DNA of 64,000 nucleotides from Paenibacillus wynnii (GTDB lineage Bacteria; Bacillota; Bacilli; Paenibacillales; Paenibacillaceae): contig NZ_JAUSTK010000011.1 of the NCBI RefSeq assembly GCF_030812855.1, forward strand, positions 62,001 through 126,000. Reading direction: 5' to 3'. The first letter of the stretch is position 1. The number at the start of each line of letters is the position of its first letter. The position numbers and the translations under genes were made by a program. The notes under the pieces were generated by a model. It saw only the letters and a program-made list of their open reading frames with translations. It did no database searches and was not told the origin of the DNA. This document shows positions 1-7,497 of the stretch, piece by piece.

Positions 1-474
1 ACAGTACATACCCTTGCAGCAGCTTTTGGACTATCTGTTCTTGTAAAGACCTCGCCTATATTGTTCACACTTTTTAAAATTGCCGGGGCGCTGTATTTAT
101 TCAATCTGGCTTGGAAGTCACTGAAGTTCCGCAAAGCTGCACTTTCATTAACTCCTGGAGAAAAGATACATGAAGGATCTCTGCTGAGGAAGGGTTTAAT
201 CATGAATGTTCTAAATCCTAAGGTAGCGATTTTTTTCCTGACCTTTTTTCCACAATTCGTTAATTATGAGTATGGTCAGGTGCCCCTTCAGATGATCTTG
301 CTCGGACTGATTTTTATAATATTAACGGCATTAATCTTTGGGCTATGTGCTTATTTTGCCGGTATATTTAGCAGTAAGCTGCTTGAAAGGCCACTTTTTC
401 AGGAAGGCGCTAACATAGGCGCTGGTGTGATCTTTTTATGCCTTGGCATCAAGCTTTTGGCTACCTCACCATAA
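1..474 (+). CDS. LysE/RhtB-family amino-acid exporter, 5' end outside window
   Basis: The reading frame is open from base 1, so the first residues of the protein lie outside the window; 157 residues are visible. They begin with an HTLAAAFGLS stretch, typical of the second conserved block of LysE/RhtB exporters, followed by KIAGALYLFNLAWKSLK and, mid-protein, GLIMNVLNPKVAIFFLTFFPQF. The NPK motif and the hydrophobic segments on both sides are hallmarks of the family, which exports amino acids (lysine, homoserine, threonine or similar) across the plasma membrane. A family member is about 200-210 residues, so roughly 50 residues are missing upstream. The substrate cannot be told from sequence. 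The next gene, an amino-acid permease, starts 46 bases downstream on the same strand. Confidence 0.88.
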   Translation, partial: TVHTLAAAFGLSVLVKTSPILFTLFKIAGALYLFNLAWKSLKFRKAALSLTPGEKIHEGSLLRKGLIMNVLNPKVAIFFLTFFPQFVNYEYGQVPLQMILLGLIFIILTALIFGLCAYFAGIFSSKLLERPLFQEGANIGAGVIFLCLGIKLLATSP

Positions 475-520
475 ACTAACTCATGAAATTTCACACAACT
501 GACAGGAGAGAATTTAAGTT

Positions 521-1912
521 ATGGATTTATTTCGTAAAAAACCGTTAGCCGCACCACAAGGGGCGAATACGGACAACTTGAGCAAAACACTTGGAGCATT
601 AGATTTAACAGCACTTGGAGTAGGTGCCATTATCGGTACTGGGATTTTTGTAATGACGGGTGTAGCCGCGGCTGAGCATGCAGGACCTGCACTTGTGCTT
701 TCTTTTATAATTGCTGGATTTGCTTGTGTGCTGTCAGCGCTTTGTTACTCTGAATTTGCCTCTACGATCCCAGTGTCCGGGAGTGCTTATGCTTATAGCT
801 ATGTAGCCTTTGGTGAGCTTCTTGCATGGATACTTGGATGGGATCTTGTCCTCGAATACGGTGTTGCAGCAGCGGCAGTCAGTAGTGGGTGGTCAGGATA
901 TTTCCAAGGGCTTCTTGAAGGATTTGGTCTACATTTACCGACTGTTCTTACCGGGGCGTATGATGCGGATAAAGGAACTATAGTTAATTTACCGGCTATC
1001 GTCATTATTTTGCTGATATCATTCTTGTTAACACGCGGGGTTAAAGAAACGGCCCGGTTTAATGCGATCATGGTCGTCATTAAGCTTTCAGTGGTGCTTT
1101 TATTTATCTTCACCGGTATTTTTTATGTAAAACCAGAGAATTGGACACCTTTTATGCCCTTTGGTTTTCATGGCGTAGTAAATGGGGCAGCTACTGTGTT
1201 TTTCGCTTATATAGGTTTTGATGCCATCTCAACAGCAGCGGAGGAGGTTAAGCGTCCTCAGCGCGATCTCCCTATCGGAATAATATCTTCGCTTGCTATT
1301 TGTACCGTTCTGTATATTGCAGTTTCGCTTATATTAACAGGGATTGTCCCTTATCAAAACCTGAATGTAAGTGACCCGGTTTCCTTCGCACTTCGTTTTG
1401 TGGATCAAAATATGATTGCAGGACTTATCTCGGTAGGTGCCATCGCCGGGATGACCACTGTGCTGCTTGTAATGCTTTTTGGTCAAACACGTCTATTGTT
1501 TGCGATCTCACGGGATGGACTTTTACCGCGAAGCCTGTCAAAGGTTAACTCAAAGACACATACACCGGTTCGCAGTACATGGATGGTCGGGGGTATTGTG
1601 GCCGTGCTAACTGGTTTTGTTCCTCTGGACCGGTTGGCTAATCTTACGAGCATTGGTACCTTATTTGCCTTTCTTATCGTTTCTTTGGGTGTAATATCTC
1701 TACGGGCTTCGAACCCGGAATTGAAGCGTGGCTTTAAGGTTCCTTGGGTTCCATTAATACCTTTACTAAGTGCGGCAGCTTGTGGGTATTTAATGTATAA
1801 TTTGGGGAGCGAGACTTGGATTGGTTTCATGATATGGCTTGCAGTGGGTTTGGTAATTTACGCGCTGTACGGATATCGCAATAGTAAACTTAACAACAAC
1901 AGTAAAAAATAA
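521..1912 (+). CDS. APC-superfamily amino-acid permease (YfnA/CAT-like)
   Basis: 463-residue integral membrane protein. The first transmembrane helix carries GVGAIIGTGIFVMTG, the substrate-binding signature of the APC superfamily, followed by GPALVLSFIIAG and the YSEFASTIPVSGSAYAYSY block of cationic amino acid transporter-type permeases. TVFFAYIGFDAISTAAEEVKRPQRDLP in the middle (helix 6 to the following loop) is also typical. The length matches Bacillus YfnA and relatives, which are proton-coupled amino-acid importers. The ATG is preceded by GACAGGAGAG at proper spacing. The substrate is unknown. The gene may be co-transcribed with the exporter upstream; no terminator is evident between them. 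Confidence 0.93.
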   Translation: MDLFRKKPLAAPQGANTDNLSKTLGALDLTALGVGAIIGTGIFVMTGVAAAEHAGPALVLSFIIAGFACVLSALCYSEFASTIPVSGSAYAYSYVAFGELLAWILGWDLVLEYGVAAAAVSSGWSGYFQGLLEGFGLHLPTVLTGAYDADKGTIVNLPAIVIILLISFLLTRGVKETARFNAIMVVIKLSVVLLFIFTGIFYVKPENWTPFMPFGFHGVVNGAATVFFAYIGFDAISTAAEEVKRPQRDLPIGIISSLAICTVLYIAVSLILTGIVPYQNLNVSDPVSFALRFVDQNMIAGLISVGAIAGMTTVLLVMLFGQTRLLFAISRDGLLPRSLSKVNSKTHTPVRSTWMVGGIVAVLTGFVPLDRLANLTSIGTLFAFLIVSLGVISLRASNPELKRGFKVPWVPLIPLLSAAACGYLMYNLGSETWIGFMIWLAVGLVIYALYGYRNSKLNNNSKK

Positions 1913-1965
1913 TTAGATTCTAATATATACAGCCGTTTGTTTCACTTAACCGAGGGGAGAGAGCG

Positions 1966-3255
1966 ATGTCATTTAAAACTGTAGGTTTGAGATCCATAAA
2001 ACTGCTTTTTCTGCTATTGCTGACTGCCTTTACAGTAGCTGCTTGCTCATCTCCTCCTCCGGAGCCCATCCCGTCTCCACAACCAACGGAAGCACCGGAA
2101 GAAGGACAGACGATCACCATAATAACACCTGACGGTGAGAATTTAGATCCTATAAATGCACCTAAATATCAAATTCAAACCCGACTTACGGATTTCGAAC
2201 TGCTTAGTGTCTCCGAAGGAATAGCTTGGGGAGTAACCAAAAATTCGCTCCGGTTGTACATGACTCATAATAATGGTAGGACATGGGCGAATATCTCACC
2301 ATCTTCTAACATTCAGTTCTCAGAGAACCCGGTTTATGGAAAAGATATATTCTTCACAGACCCGAACAACGGCTGGATTATCCGGGGCTCGTATGGGAAT
2401 ACGGAGACGATTGTTCTGCGTACCCATGATGGAGGATTGAACTGGAAAGTTTCCTCTCTCGGTGATGACAACCCTATCTCTTCTGTTTATTTCATTACAC
2501 CCGAGCGCGGCTGGCTTTTAACTTCTTGGGACTCCACTTCCTATAAAGAAAGCAAAGCCTTATACTCCACAATTAATGGAGGCGCCTCTTGGAACATTGT
2601 AATGCAGAATGAGCAATATAGTCCGATTTCCCCAAATCCTTCTATACCTATACCCGGTGTAACAACGGGCATGATCTTCATGAATAGAAATGTTGGTATT
2701 GCGACTTTACAGACTGCTTCCCTCCCTAAAGTCTTCATTACTAGCGATGGAGGGATCAATTGGCGACCCGGACAATCGTTCTTAATGAATGATCAGTTGG
2801 CACAATGCGACCGGGTTATTACCGGAAAGCCTGACTTTTTCGGTAAAAGCAACATTAAGGGCTGGATGTCTGTGGGTTGCCAGACTGATAAGGACAACAG
2901 TATTACCTACCATGGTTATTTTACAGCAAACGGAGGTAAGAACTGGAAGTTTGCTCCATTTACACTTAGCAGATTAAGCGGAATAAATCGGAATGTACCA
3001 CCGATATTTCTCAATTCGTACATGGGATGGGTGCTGAAAGGCAATCTCCTGTATCAAACCAAAGACCAGGGAGCAACTTGGAAACGACTGCCTGCCAGCA
3101 GGGTTCTGCAATCTAAACTGGCAGATTATCCCGAGGTGGTTAAGCTTCAGTTCTTCACTGAAAATTATGGCTGGCTGTTGATTGAGAAGAAAGAGGATAA
3201 AAAATCAGTTCTTCTTCAGTCCGTAAACGGCGGACTCAGCTGGAGCGTCATGTAA
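1966..3255 (+). CDS. Lipoprotein with Ycf48-like/BNR beta-propeller repeats
   Basis: 429-residue secreted lipoprotein. Residues 1-27 form a signal peptide ending in a lipobox (VAAC), with the acylated cysteine near residue 27 and a proline-rich linker after it. The rest contains repeated short motifs of the type THNNGRTWANI, THDGGLNWKV, TINGGASWNI, TSDGGINWRPG, TANGGKNWKFA, TKDQGATWKRL and SVNGGLSWSVM, each preceded by a Y/F-F-P-x-x-GW strand. This is the sialidase Asp-box/Ycf48 beta-propeller pattern, with about seven blades. In phototrophs Ycf48 assists photosystem II assembly; in Bacillota such proteins are of unknown function at the outer face of the membrane. The start is supported by GAGGGGAGAG before the ATG. 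A strong terminator follows directly. Confidence 0.85.
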   Translation: MSFKTVGLRSIKLLFLLLLTAFTVAACSSPPPEPIPSPQPTEAPEEGQTITIITPDGENLDPINAPKYQIQTRLTDFELLSVSEGIAWGVTKNSLRLYMTHNNGRTWANISPSSNIQFSENPVYGKDIFFTDPNNGWIIRGSYGNTETIVLRTHDGGLNWKVSSLGDDNPISSVYFITPERGWLLTSWDSTSYKESKALYSTINGGASWNIVMQNEQYSPISPNPSIPIPGVTTGMIFMNRNVGIATLQTASLPKVFITSDGGINWRPGQSFLMNDQLAQCDRVITGKPDFFGKSNIKGWMSVGCQTDKDNSITYHGYFTANGGKNWKFAPFTLSRLSGINRNVPPIFLNSYMGWVLKGNLLYQTKDQGATWKRLPASRVLQSKLADYPEVVKLQFFTENYGWLLIEKKEDKKSVLLQSVNGGLSWSVM

Positions 3256-3266
3256 ATAACAGGTTT

Positions 3267-3293
3267 AAAGACTGCCTCATGGCAGTCTTTTTT
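3267..3293 (+). terminator. Rho-independent terminator
   Basis: Perfect 10-bp stem (AAAGACTGCC / GGCAGTCTTT) with a 4-base loop, running into a T tract. It lies 12 bases after the stop codon of the propeller lipoprotein gene. Confidence 0.92.
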
Positions 3294-3359
3294 AGTTGAG
3301 ATTAGGGGTGAGAAAGATCTATTAATCGTAAAAAACTTATTTAAAATTTTCTTTATGTT

Positions 3360-3375
3360 TGTGATAAAAATCACA
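3360..3375 (+). promoter_or_regulatory. Fnr/Crp-family binding site
   Basis: TGTGATAAAAATCACA is a perfect palindrome and an exact match to TGTGA-N6-TCACA, the box recognised by Bacillus Fnr (and by enterobacterial Crp). Its centre (3367.5) is 41.5 bp upstream of the start point (about 3409) predicted from the extended -10 element at 3394-3402. That is the class II activator position used by Fnr. Bacillota do not use cAMP-Crp for catabolite control, so Fnr is the likely protein. This is an inference from sequence and spacing. Confidence 0.8.
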
Positions 3376-3393
3376 TTAACCGAAAATAACGTG

Positions 3394-3402
3394 TGATATA
3401 TT
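3394..3402 (+). promoter_or_regulatory. Extended -10 promoter element
   Basis: TGATATATT is a TGn plus TATATT extended -10. No recognisable -35 hexamer lies 17 bp upstream (the sequence there is CATTAA), as expected for an activator-dependent promoter whose -35 region is replaced by the Fnr box. The element also overlaps a degenerate second box, TGTGA-N6-TAACA (3392-3407). Confidence 0.65.
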
Positions 3403-3461
3403 TAACACATAGAACAAGTTCATTATTTCACAAACTTTCATTCCGAATAGGAGAGATTATA

Positions 3462-3638
3462 ATGACAACATTTAAAACGGATTATGTGACTAGAAACCTT
3501 CTGCAATTGTGCTATAACTGTGAAGATGCTCACTTGTGTGAAACTGAAGAAAAATGCAGAGCTTGTTGGGCAGACAACGGAATGATGCCAGAACAAAATG
3601 ATGAAACTAAACAACTGTTAGATCTTGTACATGCTTAA
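3462..3638 (+). CDS. Small five-cysteine protein, function unknown
   Basis: 58 residues, starting at the ATG preceded by AATAGGAGAG; the frame is open 23 codons further upstream, but no comparable ribosome site is there. The cysteines are at 17, 20, 26, 32 and 35 and form a near-symmetric C-x2-C-x5-C-x5-C-x2-C pattern, suggesting a bound zinc ion or Fe-S cluster, or a redox-active thiol protein. The C-terminal third is acidic and lacks cysteine. No signal peptide or membrane segment is present. The gene is a single transcription unit between two terminators, with an Fnr-type box placed for activation at low oxygen. I do not recognise the family. Metal binding and an anaerobic role are inference. 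Confidence 0.8.
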   Translation: MTTFKTDYVTRNLLQLCYNCEDAHLCETEEKCRACWADNGMMPEQNDETKQLLDLVHA

Positions 3639-3662
3639 ATTAATTATTCATACGCATAGATA

Positions 3663-3710
3663 AGACTACACATTTTCTTTCTTGAACCTAAGAGAATGTG
3701 TGGTCTTTTT
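3663..3710 (+). terminator. Rho-independent terminator
   Basis: Long stem (AGACTACACATTTTCT pairing with AGAGAATGTGTGGTCT, one G-T pair) with a 12-base loop and a T5 tract. It closes the unit of the five-cysteine protein. Confidence 0.88.
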
Positions 3711-3850
3711 GTGTTGTTGATGTTCAAATAACAACTTCGGTGTAGATTTAACCACTTTATTAATGCTGTATGGACTAGGTGAAGCATATATATGTAAGGA
3801 AGCGTCCAAGGCAACGAAGGGCAGAATAAGGTGTTAAGGGGGAATTAGCA

Positions 3851-4249
3851 ATGGGAATGGGGCCGGAGTCTTCATGGATGTTTGATTTTACCGGAACGGT
3901 GATACCTATCTTCTTAGTAGTAATGGTAGGTATTATTGCGGTATCCGCTGGCAGGGGCATACTTCAGTGGAGCCGGAATAACAGCTCACCCCTGTTGACC
4001 GTCCCTGCTCGCATTGTCAGTAAACGTAGCGAAATCCGTCAGCAGCAAGATGAAGGGATTTCAAGCCGTACAACGACAACCTACTTCTTAACATTCGAGC
4101 TGTCTGGCGGGAATAGAATGGAATTTAGAGTAGACGGCCATGAATTTGGAATTAGTGTAGAAGGAGATACGGGCTCCTTAACATATCAAGGTACGAGGTA
4201 TCATGGTTTTCAGCGTCAGCATTTGTACTCCACCGTTGAGGGGGGTTAA
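3851..4249 (+). CDS. DUF2500-family membrane-anchored protein
   Basis: 132 residues. A single hydrophobic helix spans about residues 13-35 (IPIFLVVMVGIIAVSAG), followed by a soluble domain. That domain contains VPARIVSKRSE, then TTTTYFLTFELSGG and the closing GDTGSLTYQGTRYHGFQR block. The same order and the same GxxGxLxYxGTR motif occur in DUF2500 proteins such as E. coli YhhM, which are of unknown function. The ATG follows a purine-rich AAGGGGGAAT stretch. It appears to be a single gene. Confidence 0.85.
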   Translation: MGMGPESSWMFDFTGTVIPIFLVVMVGIIAVSAGRGILQWSRNNSSPLLTVPARIVSKRSEIRQQQDEGISSRTTTTYFLTFELSGGNRMEFRVDGHEFGISVEGDTGSLTYQGTRYHGFQRQHLYSTVEGG

Positions 4250-4294
4250 ATAAAGGTTATTCTACTATATATGATGAACTCCAGATATTAACTT

Positions 4295-4505
4295 AAGGCT
4301 CAGGCGTCACTACCGTGAAGATTTGGACTTCCGGCCGCTGTTGTAGTAAGACTTTCTTTGAATTAACCCGCTATTAGCGGTTGAAATCCGGATACAGCTT
4401 ATGCTTTCGAAGCTAGCTTTCCTACGGAAAGCTTTCGGGCGGTCGCTATCGCTCCTACAGTTCCAAATTTCCCTTTCGTTCCTTTTCGCTATTTGTTATT
4501 TTCTT
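4295..4505. repeat. Candidate interspersed intergenic repeat
   Basis: This stretch has no credible gene. It contains an 8-bp hairpin, AGCTTTCC-tac-GGAAAGCT (4415-4433), and a second small inverted repeat around CGCTATTAGCG (4370-4380). The overall sequence resembles a non-coding repeat I recall from Paenibacillus intergenic regions. Only one copy is present here, so its repeat status rests on memory, not on this sequence. Confidence 0.4.
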
Positions 4506-4542
4506 TTGTTCAGGTTATATAGCACCTTTATAAGCGGTGTTC

Positions 4543-4583
4543 AAATATCCCCTTGTTGGTTCACATCAAACAAGGGGATATTT
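4543..4583. terminator. Inverted repeat, terminator-like
   Basis: A perfect 13-bp inverted repeat (AAATATCCCCTTG / CAAGGGGATATTT) with a 15-base loop, followed by an AT-rich stretch. It may terminate the DUF2500 transcript about 300 bases downstream of its stop. The T tract is short, so the call is moderate. Confidence 0.5.
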
Positions 4584-4655
4584 AATATTTAGGATATTAC
4601 TCTAATCACTATAAAATGGAGCGTGTGTTTAACTGGAAAAAACTTAAGAACAGTC

Positions 4656-4682
4656 ACCTCTTAGGCAAACGCACATACAATA
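4656..4682 (+). promoter_or_regulatory. Mother-cell sporulation promoter (SigK/SigE type)
   Basis: CATACAATA (4674-4682) fits the SigK -10 consensus CATA-N3-TA and also the SigE -10. An AC dinucleotide 16 bp upstream (4656-4657) fits the minimal SigK -35. It sits about 60 bp before cwlJ. Bacillus cwlJ and gerQ are transcribed in the mother cell, so the match is functionally consistent. Confidence 0.6.
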
Positions 4683-4740
4683 CATCGTGCAGTCAAGAAA
4701 CATGATGTTGACTACAAGGAGTTCTTAAGGAGGAGAGAGA

Positions 4741-5163
4741 GTGGCCGTCATTAAGACGAATTCGGAAGATGTAAAAGTACTTGCACGGCTAATGAGGGCA
4801 GAGGCTGAGGAAGATGGAGAACAGGGAATGCTGATGGTCGGTAATGTCGGAGTGAATCGGATTCTTGGCAATTGTCTGGACTTTGACAATATCCGCAATG
4901 TGGATCAGATGGTCTTTCAGAGTCCAGGCGGCTTCGAGGCGCCCAGCAAAGGATATTTCTATCAACGTGCCCGTGACAGAGATATTCGTTTGGCTAATCG
5001 TGCAATTGCTGGAGAACGAGTACGGCCAGCCTCCAATGCTCTGTGGTTTTTCCGGCCTACTGGAGCTTGTCCAGCCACCTGGTATAATCAGCAAAATACG
5101 GGCCGCTATAAAGCACACTGTTTTTTTACTCCAACAAGAGCAGATTGTCCATCAGTTTTTTGA
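4741..5163 (+). CDS. cwlJ: Spore cortex-lytic enzyme CwlJ
   Basis: 140 residues, GTG start with GGAGGAGAGAGA just upstream. The whole protein is one Hydrolase_2 (SleB/CwlJ) catalytic domain: DVKVLARLMRAEAEEDGEQGM carries the catalytic glutamate region, MLMVGNVGVNRI follows, and GYFYQRARDRD and ALWFFRPTG-C-PATWYNQ are conserved in CwlJ. It matches Bacillus CwlJ nearly end to end (about 142 residues) and, like it, has no signal peptide. The enzyme degrades spore cortex peptidoglycan during germination, notably in response to Ca-dipicolinate, and is held in the coat by GerQ. gerQ is the next gene, 58 bases downstream, which supports the assignment. Confidence 0.97.
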   Translation: MAVIKTNSEDVKVLARLMRAEAEEDGEQGMLMVGNVGVNRILGNCLDFDNIRNVDQMVFQSPGGFEAPSKGYFYQRARDRDIRLANRAIAGERVRPASNALWFFRPTGACPATWYNQQNTGRYKAHCFFTPTRADCPSVF

Positions 5164-5221
5164 GAGATGTGTAATTTCAATAGGAGTCCATTCTCCACAT
5201 AACTTTTAGGAGGTTCAATAC

Positions 5222-5698
5222 ATGATAGTTCAACCTTATCGTCCTGTTACTTATACCATTGGTAGTGCTTCATCTGGGATGCCCGGAATGGGCAATACAA
5301 CGCAAGGGATGCCCGGAATGGGTGGAGGTGGAATGACCGGTCAACCGCCACAGGTCACCAGTGGTAGTCCGATGACGCCCACCGGAACTGTAGTGTCGAC
5401 CCCACAGCCTGTATTCGAGCAATCCTATATTGAAAATATTTTACGCCTTAATTTGGGTAAAACAGGTACGTTTTACATGACATACGAGAATAATTCAGAG
5501 TGGAATGCAAAGATATTTAAGGGCGTTATAGAGGCTGCGGGCCGTGACCATATCATTATTAGCGACCGGGCAACGGGACAGCGGTTTTTATTACTTATGA
5601 TTAATTTAGATTATGTTACTTTCGACGAACCTCTTACTTATCAATACCCAGGCGCCCCAGGTAATGGCAGCAGGAATACCACCCGTAACTGCTGGTAA
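5222..5698 (+). CDS. gerQ: Spore coat protein GerQ
   Basis: 158 residues; TAGGAGGTTC precedes the ATG. The N-terminal 70 residues are low complexity, rich in Gly, Met, Pro and Thr, with two copies of GMPGMG. The C-terminal half is the GerQ domain: QSYIENILRLNLGKTGTFYMTYENN, then WNAKIFKGVIEAAGRDHIIISD and RFLLLMINLDYVTFDEPL. GerQ is a coat protein cross-linked by transglutaminase and is required to localise CwlJ; the cwlJ-gerQ gene pair is conserved in Bacillales. A clear terminator follows. Length and domain order are normal. Confidence 0.97.
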   Translation: MIVQPYRPVTYTIGSASSGMPGMGNTTQGMPGMGGGGMTGQPPQVTSGSPMTPTGTVVSTPQPVFEQSYIENILRLNLGKTGTFYMTYENNSEWNAKIFKGVIEAAGRDHIIISDRATGQRFLLLMINLDYVTFDEPLTYQYPGAPGNGSRNTTRNCW

Positions 5699-5701
5699 AT
5701 T

Positions 5702-5729
5702 AAAGCCCTCCTCAACAGGAGGGCTTTTT
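5702..5729 (+). terminator. Rho-independent terminator of cwlJ-gerQ
   Basis: Perfect 11-bp stem (AAAGCCCTCCT / AGGAGGGCTTT) with a 4-base loop and a T5 tract, three bases after the gerQ stop. Confidence 0.95.
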
Positions 5730-5845
5730 CAGTGTGTTCAGGACAGAAGGACAAGGATGTCCTCTTACAGCCTTCTAGAGCCCAAATCGATCTGAATAGT
5801 TAAAAAAATGCTTGTATAGCCCAATCTGTCGGCATACGTTGCCGT

Positions 5846-5875
5846 TTGACTGTGTAGATTATAAATATATATAAT
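5846..5875 (+). promoter_or_regulatory. SigA-type promoter of the CNNM/CBS gene
   Basis: TTGACT (5846-5851), an 18-bp spacer and a perfect TATAAT (5870-5875). The predicted start point is about 5882, leaving a leader of roughly 150 bases before the TTG start codon at 6034. Confidence 0.75.
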
Positions 5876-5893
5876 AATGTATATATTTATAAT
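5858..5893. promoter_or_regulatory. 14-bp palindrome over the -10 region (candidate operator)
   Basis: ATTATAAATATATA and TATATATTTATAAT form a perfect 14+14 inverted repeat with an 8-base spacer, covering the -10 box and the predicted start point. Its position suits a repressor, but the protein is unknown. The sequence is entirely A/T, so chance or simple melting DNA cannot be excluded. Confidence 0.5.
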
Positions 5894-6033
5894 TCGTGAT
5901 GCAGTCAGGAGCTGAGACACTTGGGAAGTTGATGGAGAAAGGAACGTTTGGCGATTTACAGGCTAACACTTTGAAAAAACGAAGGAGGTGTGCCTATCCG
6001 TCCTACGAGGAGAATGGCGGATAGGAGTATAAT
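5893..6033 (+). promoter_or_regulatory. Structured 5' leader, possible regulatory RNA
   Basis: About 140 transcribed, non-coding bases before a TTG start. The last part folds as an 8-bp hairpin, CCTATCCG (5993-6000) with CGGATAGG (6018-6025). Its 3' arm overlaps the ribosome site TAGGAG (6022-6027), and its loop holds another AGGAG. A separate strong AAGGAGG lies at 5982-5988, and a short frame (GTG 5990) ends in TGA at 6035-6037, overlapping the TTG start. I cannot assign the upstream part to a known riboswitch class. Confidence 0.4.
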
Positions 6034-7350
6034 TTGAGCGACCCTTTGCCCGGTATGTTAAATGTAAGTTTAATTGTTCTGTTGGTGCTGTTAAACGGTT
6101 TTTTTGTTTCGGTTGAGTACGCGATGGTAAAAGTCCGCAGCGGCCGTATTGATACTCTCATTGAGGAGGGCAGCAAAAGAGCTTTAGCAGCACGTAATAT
6201 TGTTCACAATCTCAATGCCTATCTATCAGCTTGTCAACTTGGCATTACGCTTGCTTCACTAGCTCTAGGTTGGCTTGGCGAACCGGCGATAGCCACTTTA
6301 GTAAGGCCGTTAATAGCTGGCTTAGGATTTGGAGAAACGTCCGTACACGTCATCTCACTCCTAATTGCATTTTTCCTTATCACAGTTCTGCATATTGTCC
6401 TTGGTGAATTAGCCCCTAAGACCATTGCTGTTAACAATGCAGAATCTATACTTTTATTGATGGCTGGTCCGATGAATGTCTTTTACAATCTGATGTACCC
6501 GTTTATCTGGATCGTCAAAAGTCTAGCTAGCGGGCTGCTGCGTGTATTCCGACTGGCACCTGCCTCAGAGGTTGGAACAGCACATACAGAGGAAGAAATT
6601 CGTATTTTAATGCAAGAGAGCAATAAAAGTGGACTCATTGATAAGACCGAAATGGACCTCGTAGATAATATTTTTGAGTTTGTGGATACAATGGCAAGGG
6701 AAATCATGATTCCAAGAACGGAAATGATCTGTTTGAGCAATCATCTTTCTGTGGAAGAAAATCTTGAAATTGCTTATGACGGCATGCGAACGCGTTACCC
6801 GGTCTGCGACGGAGATAAGGATCATATTCTGGGCTTTATTCACATCAAAGATTTGATAAGGGAAAGTGCACCCAATTATCTGGATTTGATCCGTCCTATT
6901 CTAACGGTTCCGGAGTCCATACAGATCAGTGCTCTGCTTAAGGTAATGCAGCGTGCTAAGACGCAAATTGCTATTTTGATCGACGAATATGGTGGTACTT
7001 CTGGTCTGGTTACCTTGGAAGATATCATGGAAGAGATTGTCGGAGAGATACAGGATGAATTTGATGAAGAACGTCCTGGTGTCGAGAAGCTGGGAGAAGA
7101 TGAACATTCGGTCGATGGATTAATGCTGATTGAAGAAATTAATGATCGGTTGGGACTTCATATGGAAACGGACGATTATGACACGATAGGCGGCTGGCTC
7201 TATTCCAAGCTGGAGATCAATCCTCCCCAAAAAGGACAATCGGTTGAGTTCGATAATCATCTGTTTATGGTAGACGAGATGGATAATAAACGTATTTCCC
7301 GAATTAAGGTGACAAAAGTTCAGTTAATGATTGAAGAAGCTGGAGCATAA
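6034..7350 (+). CDS. CNNM/DUF21-CBS-CorC family membrane protein (hemolysin C-like)
   Basis: 438 residues. An N-terminal DUF21/CNNM transmembrane domain (about 1-190) begins with VLLVLLNGFFVSVEYAMVKVR and includes QLGITLASLALGWLGEPA and HIVLGELAPKTIAV, conserved in the CNNM family. A CBS pair follows (about 200-330: MIPRTEMICL, TRYPVCDGDKDHILGFIHIKDL, ILIDEYGGTSGLVTLEDIMEEIVGEIQDE), then a C-terminal CorC_HlyC domain (about 345-430). Such proteins are linked to magnesium or cobalt efflux and homeostasis; the old hemolysin name is historical. The TTG start is supported by TAGGAG six bases upstream. A promoter with palindrome and a structured leader precede it, suggesting regulation both at initiation and in the leader. 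Confidence 0.92.
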   Translation: MSDPLPGMLNVSLIVLLVLLNGFFVSVEYAMVKVRSGRIDTLIEEGSKRALAARNIVHNLNAYLSACQLGITLASLALGWLGEPAIATLVRPLIAGLGFGETSVHVISLLIAFFLITVLHIVLGELAPKTIAVNNAESILLLMAGPMNVFYNLMYPFIWIVKSLASGLLRVFRLAPASEVGTAHTEEEIRILMQESNKSGLIDKTEMDLVDNIFEFVDTMAREIMIPRTEMICLSNHLSVEENLEIAYDGMRTRYPVCDGDKDHILGFIHIKDLIRESAPNYLDLIRPILTVPESIQISALLKVMQRAKTQIAILIDEYGGTSGLVTLEDIMEEIVGEIQDEFDEERPGVEKLGEDEHSVDGLMLIEEINDRLGLHMETDDYDTIGGWLYSKLEINPPQKGQSVEFDNHLFMVDEMDNKRISRIKVTKVQLMIEEAGA

Positions 7351-7381
7351 CGACTGACTGCAATTATTTTTAGATCTCATG

Positions 7382-7413
7382 GACATGGTGCTGAAAAGCA
7401 CTGTGTCTTTTTT
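7382..7413 (+). terminator. Rho-independent terminator
   Basis: 11-bp stem (GACATGGTGCT / AGCACTGTGTC, two G-T pairs) with a GAAA loop and a T6 tract, 31 bases after the CNNM gene. Confidence 0.88.
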
Positions 7414-7497
7414 ATATTGTGAAAAGATTCTATGTATATATTGCCGGGTAAATGATTAATAAATTAAATGTGTGTGAGAAGAAGGGAGAGAAAGGCT

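Noticed and set aside
3392-3407. Second Fnr box TGTGA-N6-TAACA
   Set aside because: It is imperfect and overlaps the -10, so the match is more simply explained by the extended -10 TGATATATT.
4401-4592. Plus-strand frame of 63 codons
   Set aside because: It lies in the candidate repeat and across the 13-bp inverted repeat; no ribosome site and leucine/phenylalanine-rich chance composition.
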